Shown one piece after another: positions 14,546-21,727 of a stretch of 38,957 bases of DNA. The notes beneath the pieces are model-generated. The model was not told the origin of the DNA. It worked only from the letters and a program-made list of their open reading frames with translations, and did no database searches. The first letter of the stretch is position 1. Each line of letters opens with the position of its first letter. Origin of the DNA: an uncultured Mediterraneibacter sp. (GTDB lineage: Bacteria; Bacillota; Clostridia; Lachnospirales; Lachnospiraceae). A program made the position numbers and the translations under genes. The stretch is taken from contig CALWTQ010000034.1 of the NCBI GenBank assembly GCA_944384505.1, positions 1 through 38,957 of the forward strand. Direction: 5' to 3'.

Positions 14546-14887
14546 ATGATAATCAGTGAAAAAATATTTACACTTCTTGAACAGAAAAAAATGAACCAGA
14601 AAGAATTTTCCGAAAAAACCGGAATCTCACAAAGTACAATCAGCGACTGGAAAAGAAAACGTACCAATCCTTCTGCTGATAAAATAATGAAAATCTGCGA
14701 GGTTCTGTGCATCTCCCCTTATGAACTGCTATCTGAAGAACCCACTGTCGATTCCGAGGTTTCTCCGGATTATAGTATCGTTCTCAACAGCGAAGAACGT
14801 CTGCTTCTGGAACATTACCGGAATTTTTCATCACAGCAGAAGAATCGCCTGCTGGGATATCTTCAGGCATTGCAGGAACTAAATTAA
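14546..14887 (+). CDS. XRE family transcriptional regulator
   Basis: A 113-residue protein. Its N-terminal HTH_3 (about 5-60) includes KMNQKEFSEKTGISQSTISDW and ISPYELL; a C-terminal tail of about 45 residues ends in a helix (SQQKNRLLGYLQALQELN) of the type seen in small regulators with dimerising tails. The ATG follows GAAAGGAAAG. It lies between toxin cassettes 2 and 3, about 60 bp after the antisense promoter of cassette 2, and is transcribed rightward. No clear promoter of its own is seen. Its target is unknown. Confidence 0.82.
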   Translation: MIISEKIFTLLEQKKMNQKEFSEKTGISQSTISDWKRKRTNPSADKIMKICEVLCISPYELLSEEPTVDSEVSPDYSIVLNSEERLLLEHYRNFSSQQKNRLLGYLQALQELN

Positions 14888-15027
14888 AACACATTGAAGA
14901 TCAAGATATAATCTGCAAACGCTTAATTCCGTATATACGTATTATGTATTTGCTTATAATATATTTACCCAGGGAGCCGTTGGGGCGCTATTCCAGCCGC
15001 TGGACGCAAGGAAGGAGGCTGGTGCTT

Positions 15028-15117
15028 ATGGTTACATATCCTGACTTATTCACATTTATAATCATGCTTTGTGCTGTTATAACCCTTGTTGTAACGATTT
15101 TCACGCATAAAAAATAG
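15028..15117 (+). CDS. Putative holin-like small toxin 3 (29 aa)
   Basis: The peptide starts MVTYPDLFTFIIMLCAV and ends in FTHKK, with one membrane helix. It differs from toxin 1 at only a few residues, several by conservative change (V/I, T/A, R/T). AAGGAGG lies nine bases before the ATG in the masking stem. Strong paralogy among three copies is the main evidence that the peptide is real. Confidence 0.82.
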   Translation: MVTYPDLFTFIIMLCAVITLVVTIFTHKK

Positions 15118-15155
15118 TGCCCTCACGTCCTGGTAAAACTGAGGCACTATTTTTA
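15110..15155. terminator. Bidirectional terminator of cassette 3
   Basis: AAAAATAGTGCC pairs with GGCACTATTTTT, and a one-base bulge allows extension by CTCA/TGAG. T-runs lie on both strands. Confidence 0.8.
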
Positions 15156-15205
15156 GTACTTATTTACCGGCGGTCAGGTGTACGCTGACCAACGGCTCCC
15201 TTGTT
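15110..15205 (-). ncRNA. Predicted antisense antitoxin RNA 3
   Basis: Minus-strand promoter TTGACA (15235-15240), 17 bp, TATAAT (15212-15217). It lies 7 bp after the stop of the leftward MFS gene, so MFS transcripts that read through could also run into the cassette in the antisense direction. Confidence 0.7.
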
Positions 15206-15246
15206 AAGTGTATTATAGTCAATAATCTCGTATGTGTCAAATATTT

Positions 15247-16512
15247 TCACTTTGCATCATCCCGGGTTCCCCCTGAAAATGCAGCTCTCACTCCCATCGC
15301 CACAAGCCCCGTACCTGCCCCTGCCATAATCCACTGCAGCGGCATCTTATCCGCCATTGCTCCGAACACAAGCATTCCCAGCGGCATAAATCCGGAATAC
15401 GCAGAGCTCATCAGCCCGAATACTCTTCCCTGCATGGACAGCTCTGTCTTCTCCTGAAGCTTGGTCGTAATCGACGTCTGTACGATCGTCAGCGCGATCC
15501 CGTACACAAACATCTGCCCCAAATATAGGAGAAACTCTCCGGTCAGGCTCATTCCCACAGCCATCGCGCCGAAAACGATAAGTCCTGCAGTCAGAAGGAT
15601 ATCCCCTCTTCCGCCCTGCCTCCATCTGCTGAACTGCCTGCTGAACCTTCCGCAGACATTCATGATCACTCCGCCCAGCACCATTCCTGCAAACCCGGTC
15701 ACTTCCACTGCTGTCAGATATCCGTATCCATTTCCAAACACGCGGCTGACCAGAAGCCCGGCCAGATACCCTGCCGGAACGCTTAAGAATACAAATCCGC
15801 TATAAATTACAAGCAGTTTACCAATCTCACTGTTTGACACAGCATACCGGATTCCTTTTCTGATATCCTCCAGAACAGAATCCGCAGTCCCGCTTTTCCC
15901 GGTATACGGCAAATCCCCCTGTTCCTTTGGAAAAGGAAGACAGAGAACAATGCCAATCCCCACTGCCGCAGTGATAATATCAACAAAAAGTGTATCCCTC
16001 AGGCTCCCAAATGAAAGCAGTGTCCCTGCTGCTGCCGGCGCCGCGAACTGTACCAGTGACTGCATGACAGCGTTCATACCGTTATAGCGCATCAGCTCTT
16101 CCTTTGGCACGATCTGGGGTATCACTGCATTGACAGCCGGAGTCTGTATCCCCGCTCCCACAGAACGAAGCGCTGACATGACCAGCAGACAGGTCAGCAT
16201 CACGGTATCCGTCTTCATATACGGCATCGCCAGAATCATAAGAAATGTAACACCTGCCGTCAATGCATCCGCTCCCGCGATCAGGGCTTTTCGGCTGCAG
16301 CGGTCCGCCCACGCTCCGCCCGGAAATGAAATCAGGAACTGGGGAAGGTAAGAACAGACACTGAACGCTCCGACCCACATTCCGGAGGATGTTGCCAGCG
16401 TCACATACCAGACGACCGCCATCTGGACAAGAGTTGATCCAAGCAGGGTAATACACTGGCTCCCAAGAAACAGGGCCGCGGTCCGCTTCCATTGTTTTCT
16501 ATGTCCTTTCAT
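15247..16512 (-). CDS. MFS transporter (DHA3/MefA-like efflux)
   Basis: A 421-residue, twelve-helix major facilitator. Motif A-like FPGGAWADRCSRKALIAGADAL in parts (about 58-80) and the N-terminal FLGSQCITLLGSTLVQMAVVW are typical of DHA3-type exporters such as Mef or the enterobactin exporter group. It overlaps the upstream AraC-GNAT gene by 14 bp, so the two are coupled; the substrate is probably a drug or secreted metabolite. Its stop lies next to the antisense promoter of toxin cassette 3. No clear terminator is seen between them. Confidence 0.9.
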   Translation of the reverse strand: MKGHRKQWKRTAALFLGSQCITLLGSTLVQMAVVWYVTLATSSGMWVGAFSVCSYLPQFLISFPGGAWADRCSRKALIAGADALTAGVTFLMILAMPYMKTDTVMLTCLLVMSALRSVGAGIQTPAVNAVIPQIVPKEELMRYNGMNAVMQSLVQFAAPAAAGTLLSFGSLRDTLFVDIITAAVGIGIVLCLPFPKEQGDLPYTGKSGTADSVLEDIRKGIRYAVSNSEIGKLLVIYSGFVFLSVPAGYLAGLLVSRVFGNGYGYLTAVEVTGFAGMVLGGVIMNVCGRFSRQFSRWRQGGRGDILLTAGLIVFGAMAVGMSLTGEFLLYLGQMFVYGIALTIVQTSITTKLQEKTELSMQGRVFGLMSSAYSGFMPLGMLVFGAMADKMPLQWIMAGAGTGLVAMGVRAAFSGGTRDDAK

Positions 16513-17368
16513 CCTCTCTGACCTCCTGGATTTTCGGAGGACACACAGATCTCTGGGTGGGATAGCCGAATTCTATCAGCAGTTCCCGCTCAGCAAATCC
16601 CAGACTCTTCAGCTCTTTCCTGTATCCGGTGTCCGCTCTGTCATCTTTCCTGTAGGTGGTAATGCTGATCTCCCGTCCCGGCAGATATTCTTCCATCAGA
16701 ACATCCAGAAGAATCTTCTGGACACCCCGCTTCCGATACTGCGGATGCACCCCCAGAAACTCAATACTGCCGGATGCACAGGAAAAAGCCATTGCTCCGA
16801 TCACCAGCCCCTCTCTTTCCATCACAAGAGCGCTTTTCTGCCGGATGAATTCCCGCAGTTTCTCTATGTAATCTGCTTCATCCAGATACGGATACCCATC
16901 GATCACCAGATGAACCAGCTCCATCCATCCTGGAATATCTCTTATCTCTGCCAGACAGACATTTCCCCTGTCCGATTCAACCTTATCGTTCTCTGCTGCC
17001 CTTCTGCTCAGATGGAACTTTAACTGCAACGGATAGAACTCCCTGTTCCTCCGGTACTCTGCGGGAGGGGATTTGTACATGGCTTTAAACGCATCGGTAA
17101 AAGACTGCTGGCTTTCGTATCCGCAGGCCAGCGCGGTCTCCAGTATGGATCTCTCCGAAAAGACAAGAAGCTTCGCCGCCTCTGTCAGGCGGCGGCGCAC
17201 CGCATAATCATGGATCGTCATCCCAACCGTATCCGCAAACATCCGGTGCAGATGATATCTGGAATAATGCAGACTCGATGCAACGGATTCCAGATCAAGC
17301 CGCTGATCCAGATGCGTTTCGATATACTCAATGGCCCTTTCAATTGCGTCAACCGTGTGAACATCCAT
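16499..17368 (-). CDS. AraC-type regulator fused to a GNAT acetyltransferase domain
   Basis: A 289-residue fusion. The AraC HTH pair (about 5-105) contains RLDLESVASSLHYSRYHLHRMF and ACGYESQQSFTDAFKAMYKSPP in overlapping pieces. The second half (about 150-280) is a GNAT fold with the acetyl-CoA loop in LGVHPQYRKRGVQKILLDVL. ATG at 17368 is preceded by AAAGGAGGACGC; the longer frame to 17428 would place the SD inside the coding region. The 14-bp overlap with the MFS gene suggests that it controls that exporter and may acetylate or sense its substrate. Confidence 0.88.
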   Translation of the reverse strand: MDVHTVDAIERAIEYIETHLDQRLDLESVASSLHYSRYHLHRMFADTVGMTIHDYAVRRRLTEAAKLLVFSERSILETALACGYESQQSFTDAFKAMYKSPPAEYRRNREFYPLQLKFHLSRRAAENDKVESDRGNVCLAEIRDIPGWMELVHLVIDGYPYLDEADYIEKLREFIRQKSALVMEREGLVIGAMAFSCASGSIEFLGVHPQYRKRGVQKILLDVLMEEYLPGREISITTYRKDDRADTGYRKELKSLGFAERELLIEFGYPTQRSVCPPKIQEVREDERT

Positions 17369-17467
17369 CTGTGCGTCCTCCTTTCTCCATGACAGGATAA
17401 CAGAAATGAGAGCGTTTCTTTTCATCATTCTTGCGGCGTTGAATCTATAAATATTAGAAATTTGTAA

Positions 17468-17496
17468 CGCCCACAGGCTGCTGTGTCCTGTGGGCG
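17468..17496 (-). terminator. Hairpin after the Rrf2 gene
   Basis: CGCCCACAGG and CCTGTGGGCG form a perfect 10-bp stem with a 9-base loop, 7 bp past the Rrf2 stop. The T-run on the minus strand is poor (ATTT), so termination may be weak. Confidence 0.6.
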
Positions 17497-17502
17497 CTGC
17501 CG

Positions 17503-17961
17503 TTACTTGATTTCCTTCGAGGTTTCTTCTGATCCTAAGCAGGCATGAAAGTCCTCAATCATTGATTCCAGCGTGACGCTTTCCATCGCGCTGCGAACTC
17601 CATCCTCAATTTTCTGGTATGGTTTCTGCAGTACGGCACGGATATTCTGGGCAACCGGGCACGCCCGTCCGTCACAGGGATGGATGCCAATCAGAGAAGA
17701 AATTCCGTCCGGCTCAAGGGCCTGATAAATCATATACAGTGTAATCTCAGACGGAGGCCTGCATAATTCGGTCCCGCCGGTGCCACGGGTCACTGTAATA
17801 ATACCGGCCTTTTTCAATGCGCTGAACACATTACGGATGACCACTGGATTACATCCGGTGCTTTGAGCCAGCAGATTACTGGTGACTTTGACCCTCCCCT
17901 TTGCCTCATTTATAAATATCAGGCAGTGTACTGCCACCGAACATTTCATACTAAGCTGCAT
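17503..17961 (-). CDS. Rrf2 family transcriptional regulator
   Basis: A 152-residue Rrf2-type regulator: MQLSMKCSVAVHCLIFI start, winged HTH with SNLLAQSTGCNPVVIRNVFSALKKAGII in parts, then the wing TVTRGTGGTELCRP. It has Cys residues in the usual sensing region (HPCDGRACPVAQN) but with only two close together, not a certain Fe-S ligand set. The start is ATG at 17961 with AGGA six bases upstream. It is divergent from the ferredoxin-type gene at 18338, and Rrf2 members often control divergent redox genes, so this pair is probably a regulatory unit. Confidence 0.87.
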   Translation of the reverse strand: MQLSMKCSVAVHCLIFINEAKGRVKVTSNLLAQSTGCNPVVIRNVFSALKKAGIITVTRGTGGTELCRPPSEITLYMIYQALEPDGISSLIGIHPCDGRACPVAQNIRAVLQKPYQKIEDGVRSAMESVTLESMIEDFHACLGSEETSKEIK

Positions 17962-18038
17962 GATAAATCCTTTCATAATCCGTGTAACAGACAAGCATGC
18001 GCTATTCGTAAAACCGAACTGCGTACAAGTTGTAAATG

Positions 18039-18067
18039 TTGACTTTACATCAAGCGCGTGCTATACT
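18039..18067 (+). promoter_or_regulatory. Rightward promoter in the Rrf2/ferredoxin intergenic region
   Basis: TTGACT (18039-18044), 17 bp, TATACT (18062-18067). TGTAAA-N-TTTACA-like half-sites flank the -35 (GTAAATGTTGACTTTAC), and another TTTTACATTC/ATGTAA set lies downstream near 18077-18096; they are candidate Rrf2 sites. It precedes the small relic at 18141 and the flavodoxin/ferredoxin gene. Confidence 0.6.
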
Positions 18068-18140
18068 ACACAGAGATGTAATTTTTCATTTTACATTCAC
18101 TCATTTTACACGCTTTACAGCGGAAATGCAAGGGGAACCC

Positions 18141-18284
18141 ATGATTAGCACGAAGTACGGTTTTACGAAATGCAAAGGCAAAAGAACCGATTCTTCAGGC
18201 CGGGGCGGTTTGGAAAAGGCGCAGGATGCGCTCCAGCTTGTGGCACATGGGCATACGGAGGGAAAGGTCATCATTCAGCTTTAA
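18141..18284 (+). pseudogene. Truncated C-terminus of a zinc-type alcohol dehydrogenase/quinone reductase
   Basis: A 47-codon frame whose second half (AQDALQLVAHGHTEGKVIIQ) is the standard C-terminal end of MDR-family dehydrogenases. Nothing of the catalytic or NAD domains precedes it. It begins with an ATG after AAGGGG and has its own promoter, so a short peptide could be made, but the match to a family tail makes a deletion relic more likely. The Rrf2/MDR pairing may be ancestral. Confidence 0.6.
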
Positions 18285-18337
18285 CAACATGATATGGATT
18301 TTTTAGTAATTAAAAAATATAAAGGAGGATGTTTGAA

Positions 18338-19099
18338 ATGAAACTTTATGAGATTTGTTTTAGCCCGACTGGAGGGACAAAAAAGGCAGCGGATATGCTG
18401 GCAGACAAGCTAACCGGTGAAATCCGTCCGATTGATCTGACAGACAGCGAAACGGTTTTCTCCGATATATCTCTGGAGGAAGGCGACCTTGCGGTAATTG
18501 CTGTCCCTTCCTATGGCGGGCGCGTGCCGCAGCCGGCAGCAGAGCGTCTGGCTGCCATCCAGGGGAATGGCGCAAAAGCCGTCCTGCTCTGCGTCTACGG
18601 CAACCGGGCGTATGAGGATACACTTGTGGAATTACAGGATATCGCAAAGCAGGCCGGATTTCGTGTCATCGCCGCCGCTGCCGCCATAGCAGAGCACTCC
18701 ATTGCCCGCCAGTTTGCCGCAGGACGTCCGGATGAACAGGATCGGGAGCAGCTTCATACATTCGCAGAAAAAATCCAGAACAAATTGGATGCAGAGAATA
18801 TTTCTGAGCCGGAAATTCCGGGGAATCGCCCTTATAAACAAGGCGGTGGAGCCGGTATGGTGCCAAAGCCTGACAAAAACTGCGTAAAGTGCGGATTGTG
18901 CGTGCAGGAATGCCCGGTGCAGGCTATAGACCTCCATAACCCGAAGGAGGTTGACGGGAAAAAGTGTATCTCCTGTATGCGCTGCGTGTCGGTCTGCCCG
19001 CATTACGCGCGAAAGGTAAACGGTATGATGCTGGCTGCCGTTGGCATGGCACTGAAGAAATCATGTGCCGAGCGGAAAGAAAATGAACTATATATTTGA
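18338..19099 (+). CDS. EFR1-type flavodoxin/4Fe-4S ferredoxin protein
   Basis: A 253-residue electron-transfer protein. The N-terminal flavodoxin-like half begins LYEICFSPTGGTKKAADML (phosphate loop). The C-terminal half has two 4Fe-4S clusters: CVKCGLCVQECPV near 187 and CISCMRCVSVCPH near 210. This is the EFR1-family layout, common in Clostridia. I start at ATG 18338, eight bases after AAAGGAGG, not the ATG at 18329 that overlaps the SD. It is likely regulated by the divergent Rrf2 gene. The partner enzyme is not in this window. Confidence 0.88.
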   Translation: MKLYEICFSPTGGTKKAADMLADKLTGEIRPIDLTDSETVFSDISLEEGDLAVIAVPSYGGRVPQPAAERLAAIQGNGAKAVLLCVYGNRAYEDTLVELQDIAKQAGFRVIAAAAAIAEHSIARQFAAGRPDEQDREQLHTFAEKIQNKLDAENISEPEIPGNRPYKQGGGAGMVPKPDKNCVKCGLCVQECPVQAIDLHNPKEVDGKKCISCMRCVSVCPHYARKVNGMMLAAVGMALKKSCAERKENELYI

Positions 19100-19108
19100 C
19101 CTGTTTCC

Positions 19109-19258
19109 AGGAACCCTTAGAACAGGGTAACCGGGACGGTTATTTTTCACCATAATAATAGGAATTCTGCACATGCTCTGTGCTCTTAATTACAAAGATG
19201 CAGCACATCACATGTCAGAATTCCTTTTTCACAGCATTATACATTCATTCGACAGGTA
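19109..19258 (+). pseudogene. Relic of a duplicated tetR gene end and its downstream region
   Basis: 19109-19138 matches the tetR coding segment at about 20018-20050 (for example CAGGGTAACCGGGACGG against GAGGGCAACCGGGACGG). It is joined straight to 19139-19258, which matches the tetR-MFS intergenic region at 20315-20434 for about 120 bp. The rest of the tetR C-terminus is missing. It is thus a decayed second copy of the tetR-exporter unit after a deletion, and it now sits after the ferredoxin gene. Confidence 0.65.
19160..19228 (+). terminator. Terminator hairpin (copy 1)
   Basis: GGAATTCTG (19160-19168) pairs with CAGAATTCC (19215-19223), followed by TTTTT. The homologous hairpin at 20336-20405 has GGAATCCTG with CAGGATTCC, so one base pair has changed on both sides. 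It would stop ferredoxin-gene transcripts. Confidence 0.75.
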
Positions 19259-19436
19259 TCTGATTTATAAAAAGAGGGACTTCCTTATGGCTAATTCTAC
19301 GTTTTTTACTGCCTGGATAATTGAGCTTGGGCTGTAAATTGATTGAATTTGCATCCCATTCATCAATTATAATAATAAACTTGTCTCCTGCTGCATCGCT
19401 GGTATCGCTCAGAACACTAATATTTTCCGTCAAAAT
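19245..19436 (-). pseudogene. Fragment resembling an AAA-ATPase-like (PF09820 type) protein
   Basis: The minus-strand frame contains DKFIIIIDEWDA, the Walker B-like signature of the predicted AAA-ATPase family abundant in Clostridia and Bacteroidetes. Only about 25 residues around it look family-like; the sequence after it does not. The upstream (right) side is cut by repeat copy G. It is too short to act and is read as a relic. Confidence 0.45.
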
Positions 19437-19552
19437 GTGTCCGGAAGCGGAGCGGATGTCTAAAACGTACAACTGGCGCGGCTTGAGGGCTTTCCTCTGC
19501 AGAAGCCTTCCGGCCGCGCCTGTTTCTTGCAGCAGGTATATATATTGACAAC
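19436..19552 (-). repeat. Giant palindromic repeat, copy G (inverted relic)
   Basis: The only copy in reverse orientation. GTCCGGAAGCGGAGCGGATG (end of hairpin 3) is joined, apparently at a short GAAACGT-like repeat, to the central hairpin (TGGCGCGGCTTGAGG...CCGGCCGCGCC), then to GCAGGTATATATATTGACAAC, the equivalent of the internal GCAGCTATATATTCACTAAC end of hairpin 1. Most of both long hairpins is gone. Its right edge forms the -35 box of the next tetR gene. Confidence 0.75.
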
Positions 19553-19598
19553 ACCCCCTCCTCGCTGTATAATCAAACCAATACATACCAAACGAATG
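19545..19598 (+). promoter_or_regulatory. tetR promoter and operator
   Basis: TTGACA (19545-19550), 17 bp, TATAAT (19568-19573): a consensus promoter. ATACCAAACGAATG (19585-19598) lies over the start region; its reverse complement with one change, CATTCGGTTGGTAT, is at 20421-20434 before the MFS gene. The pair is the likely TetR operator set. The -35 falls within the edge of repeat copy G. Confidence 0.75.
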
Positions 19599-19619
19599 TT
19601 AATAAAAGGAGGGGATCTT

Positions 19620-20276
19620 ATGGCCCGAAACAAATATCCGGAAGTCACCGTTGAGCGCATCCTGGACGCGGCGCAGAAGCTCTTTCTGGAAAAGGGATAT
19701 GAACACACCACCATCCAGGATATTGTTGAGGAACTGGGGGATCTGACAAAAGGCGCTGTATACCATCATTTCAAATCAAAAGAAGAGATCATGGACGCAG
19801 TGGGCGACCGGATGTTCTTTACAGACAATCCATTCGAGGCAGTCCGGGAGCGCTCAGACTTAAACGGCCTTGAGAAACTCCGGGAAGCGATTCGGATCAA
19901 CCAGACAGATGCCCGCCGCACGGACTTAAATATCCAGTCCATCTCCATCTACAAGGATCCCCGCCTGCTCATGGGAATGATCGACTCCAACAGACGGATC
20001 TTGACGCCCTATTTTCAAGAACTTTTAGAAGAGGGCAACCGGGACGGCTCGATGCATACGGAATATGTCAGAGAGATCGCCGAACTGCTTCCGCTTCTTA
20101 CAAGTCTCTGGATGCTGCCCTCGGTCTTTCCTGCAGCCAAAGATGAGATGAAACGCAAATTCATCTTTCTCGGGGATATGCTGGATAAGATGGGGGTTCC
20201 GCTCTTCGATGACGCCACCTCCAGGCTGGTGGATGACTTCTTTGATAAGATACCAGATGCGGAAACGGAGAAATAA
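19620..20276 (+). CDS. TetR/AcrR family transcriptional regulator
   Basis: A 218-residue regulator. The HTH (about 10-58) includes VTVERILDAAQKLFLEKGYEHTTIQDIVEEL in parts and TKGAVYHHFKSKEEIM. The remainder is a helical ligand-binding domain. The ATG at 19620 follows AGGAGG by eight bases. The gene is followed, after a terminator hairpin, by an MFS exporter with the same operator motif, so it probably represses itself and the exporter. A partial duplicate of its 3' region lies at 19109-19258. Confidence 0.9.
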   Translation: MARNKYPEVTVERILDAAQKLFLEKGYEHTTIQDIVEELGDLTKGAVYHHFKSKEEIMDAVGDRMFFTDNPFEAVRERSDLNGLEKLREAIRINQTDARRTDLNIQSISIYKDPRLLMGMIDSNRRILTPYFQELLEEGNRDGSMHTEYVREIAELLPLLTSLWMLPSVFPAAKDEMKRKFIFLGDMLDKMGVPLFDDATSRLVDDFFDKIPDAETEK

Positions 20277-20335
20277 TCCCTCAGGCTTTGCAGGGTAAAT
20301 ATATCACAAACTATTTATTTTTCACCGTAATAATG

Positions 20336-20405
20336 GGAATCCTGTACATGCTATATGCTCTCAATTACAATGATACAGCACATCATATGACAGGATTCCT
20401 TTTTT
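20336..20405 (+). terminator. Terminator hairpin (copy 2) between tetR and the MFS gene
   Basis: GGAATCCTGT (20336-20345) pairs with ACAGGATTCC (20390-20399), followed by TTTTTT. Compensatory difference from copy 1 at 19160 supports a real RNA stem. It would separate tetR transcription from that of the exporter. Confidence 0.8.
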
Positions 20406-20420
20406 ACAGCATTATACATT

Positions 20421-20434
20421 CATTCGGTTGGTAT
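20421..20434 (+). promoter_or_regulatory. Probable TetR operator before the MFS gene
   Basis: CATTCGGTTGGTAT is the reverse complement, with one change, of ATACCAAACGAATG at 19585-19598 in the tetR promoter. A related CATTCGACAGGTAT remains in the relic at 19245-19258. A possible weak promoter TTATAC-N17-TTAATT surrounds it. Confidence 0.6.
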
Positions 20435-20464
20435 TTAATTAATTAAAAAAGGAGGCTCATTATT

Positions 20465-21727
20465 ATGTCAGAAAAGAACTTAAAACCACATCTGTTCACC
20501 CGCAATTTTACTCTCCTCATTCTCGGCCAGGTCAGTTCCCTGATTGGCAATTATACTTTGAAGTTTGCCCTGTCCATGTACATTCTGGAACAGACGGGAT
20601 CCGCATCCGTCTACGCCGGACTGATGGCCCTCTCCCTGATTCCGATGATTCTTCTCTCTCCTTTCGGCGGAATCCTTGCCGACCGGGCGAACCGGAGGAA
20701 TATCATGGTGACGCTGGATACTCTCTCTGGGATTACCGTACTGTCCGCTGGGGTCCTGTTCCATTGTGGAAATGATCTCATCCTGACTGGAGCTCTTCTC
20801 ATCGCTCTGTCTGTCCTGGGCTCCTTTGAATCTCCTACTGTTCAGGCATGCGTGCCGCAGATGCTCACCGGCGAACAGATCGTACAGGGGAATGCCGTCG
20901 TCAATCAGATCCAGGCGGCCGCCTCGCTGATTGCGCCATTCTCGGGAAGTATCTTCTACACTGCATTTGGCATACGCCCTGTTCTCTATGCATCGGCCGC
21001 ATGCTTTCTTCTGACTGCGCTTCTGGAGTGCTTCATCCATCTGGAATACCGCAAATCCGGGAAAAAGCAGCAGATAACAGAAGTCATAAGAGAAGATCTG
21101 GGCGAAAGCATTCGTTTCCTGCGCCGGGAGCAGCCCGACATCGCAAAGCTCCTCTTTCTCGCCGCACTGATCAGCATGTTCCTGACCGGGATTCTAGTGG
21201 TCGGATTCCCTTATCTCGTCCGCACGGTTCTGGGACTTTCTGCGGAGCATTACGGAGCGGCGGAAAGTGTCATGGGAGTGGCGGCTATCCTGGGCGGTCT
21301 TGCCATCAGCATCTTTGCCGTAAAGATGCGCCCACGGTATATGCCGCTGTTTATCATCGCCGCGGGGATTACGCTCCTTCCGGCAGGCATCGGCTTTCTC
21401 ATTCCTGCCGGTTCAGCCGGCAGATATGGGGTTCTGATGATCTCCTTTGGCTGCTGCCAGGTGATCTGCAGCATGTTCTCCATCTATGCCATGTCTCTCA
21501 TCCAGCAGAAGACGCCAGAACACCTGACAGGGAAAATCATGTCCTTTGTCTACACGATTTCCCTGTGTGCGCAGCCGCTGGGACAGATGATTTACGGTGT
21601 GCTCTTTGATGTATTTTCAGACAATGTTTGCCTGGTGCTTGTTCCAAGCGGAGCGCTTATCTGCGCTGCCGGCATCATGACAATTCCGTTTTTCCACAGA
21701 TTTCAGTACAGCTGCGCAGGATTGTGA
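20465..21727 (+). CDS. MFS transporter (DHA3-type drug efflux)
   Basis: A 420-residue, twelve-helix exporter: FTRNFTLLILGQVSSLIGNY start, then SPFGGILADRANRRNIMV (motif A region). It is of the same broad DHA3/MefA group as the MFS gene at 15247 but only distantly similar. The ATG follows AAAAGGAGG. It is regulated, by inference, by the TetR just upstream, with one operator in front of each gene. The substrate is unknown. Confidence 0.9.
   Translation: MSEKNLKPHLFTRNFTLLILGQVSSLIGNYTLKFALSMYILEQTGSASVYAGLMALSLIPMILLSPFGGILADRANRRNIMVTLDTLSGITVLSAGVLFHCGNDLILTGALLIALSVLGSFESPTVQACVPQMLTGEQIVQGNAVVNQIQAAASLIAPFSGSIFYTAFGIRPVLYASAACFLLTALLECFIHLEYRKSGKKQQITEVIREDLGESIRFLRREQPDIAKLLFLAALISMFLTGILVVGFPYLVRTVLGLSAEHYGAAESVMGVAAILGGLAISIFAVKMRPRYMPLFIIAAGITLLPAGIGFLIPAGSAGRYGVLMISFGCCQVICSMFSIYAMSLIQQKTPEHLTGKIMSFVYTISLCAQPLGQMIYGVLFDVFSDNVCLVLVPSGALICAAGIMTIPFFHRFQYSCAGL

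Larger units (their letters stand above)
14955..15217 (+). repeat. Type I toxin-antitoxin cassette 3 with inverted ends
   Basis: The left end (TATAATATATTTACCC then GGGAGCCGTTGG) and the minus-strand right end (TATAATACACTTAAC then GGGAGCCGTTGG) are inverted repeats. Here the left end carries a perfect TATAAT for the toxin. The SD-masking stem is CCAGCC (from 14993) with AGGAGGCTGG (15013-15022). It is closest to cassette 1. Confidence 0.8.

Noticed and set aside
13880-15217. CRISPR-like or tandem-repeat array
   Set aside because: The three units are 258-270 bp, contain coding frames and promoters and are unevenly spaced; there are no short identical repeats with unique spacers.
19245-19586. 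Complete 113-residue gene on the minus strand
   Set aside because: Only the DEWDA segment looks like a known family; the first third is repeat copy G and the -35 region of the tetR promoter.
20315-20434. Small conserved membrane peptide in the 120-bp duplicated region
   Set aside because: A stop-free frame exists in both copies, but the differences follow a hairpin with compensatory base changes and a T-run, which fits a terminator better than a coding sequence; neither copy has an SD before a shared start.
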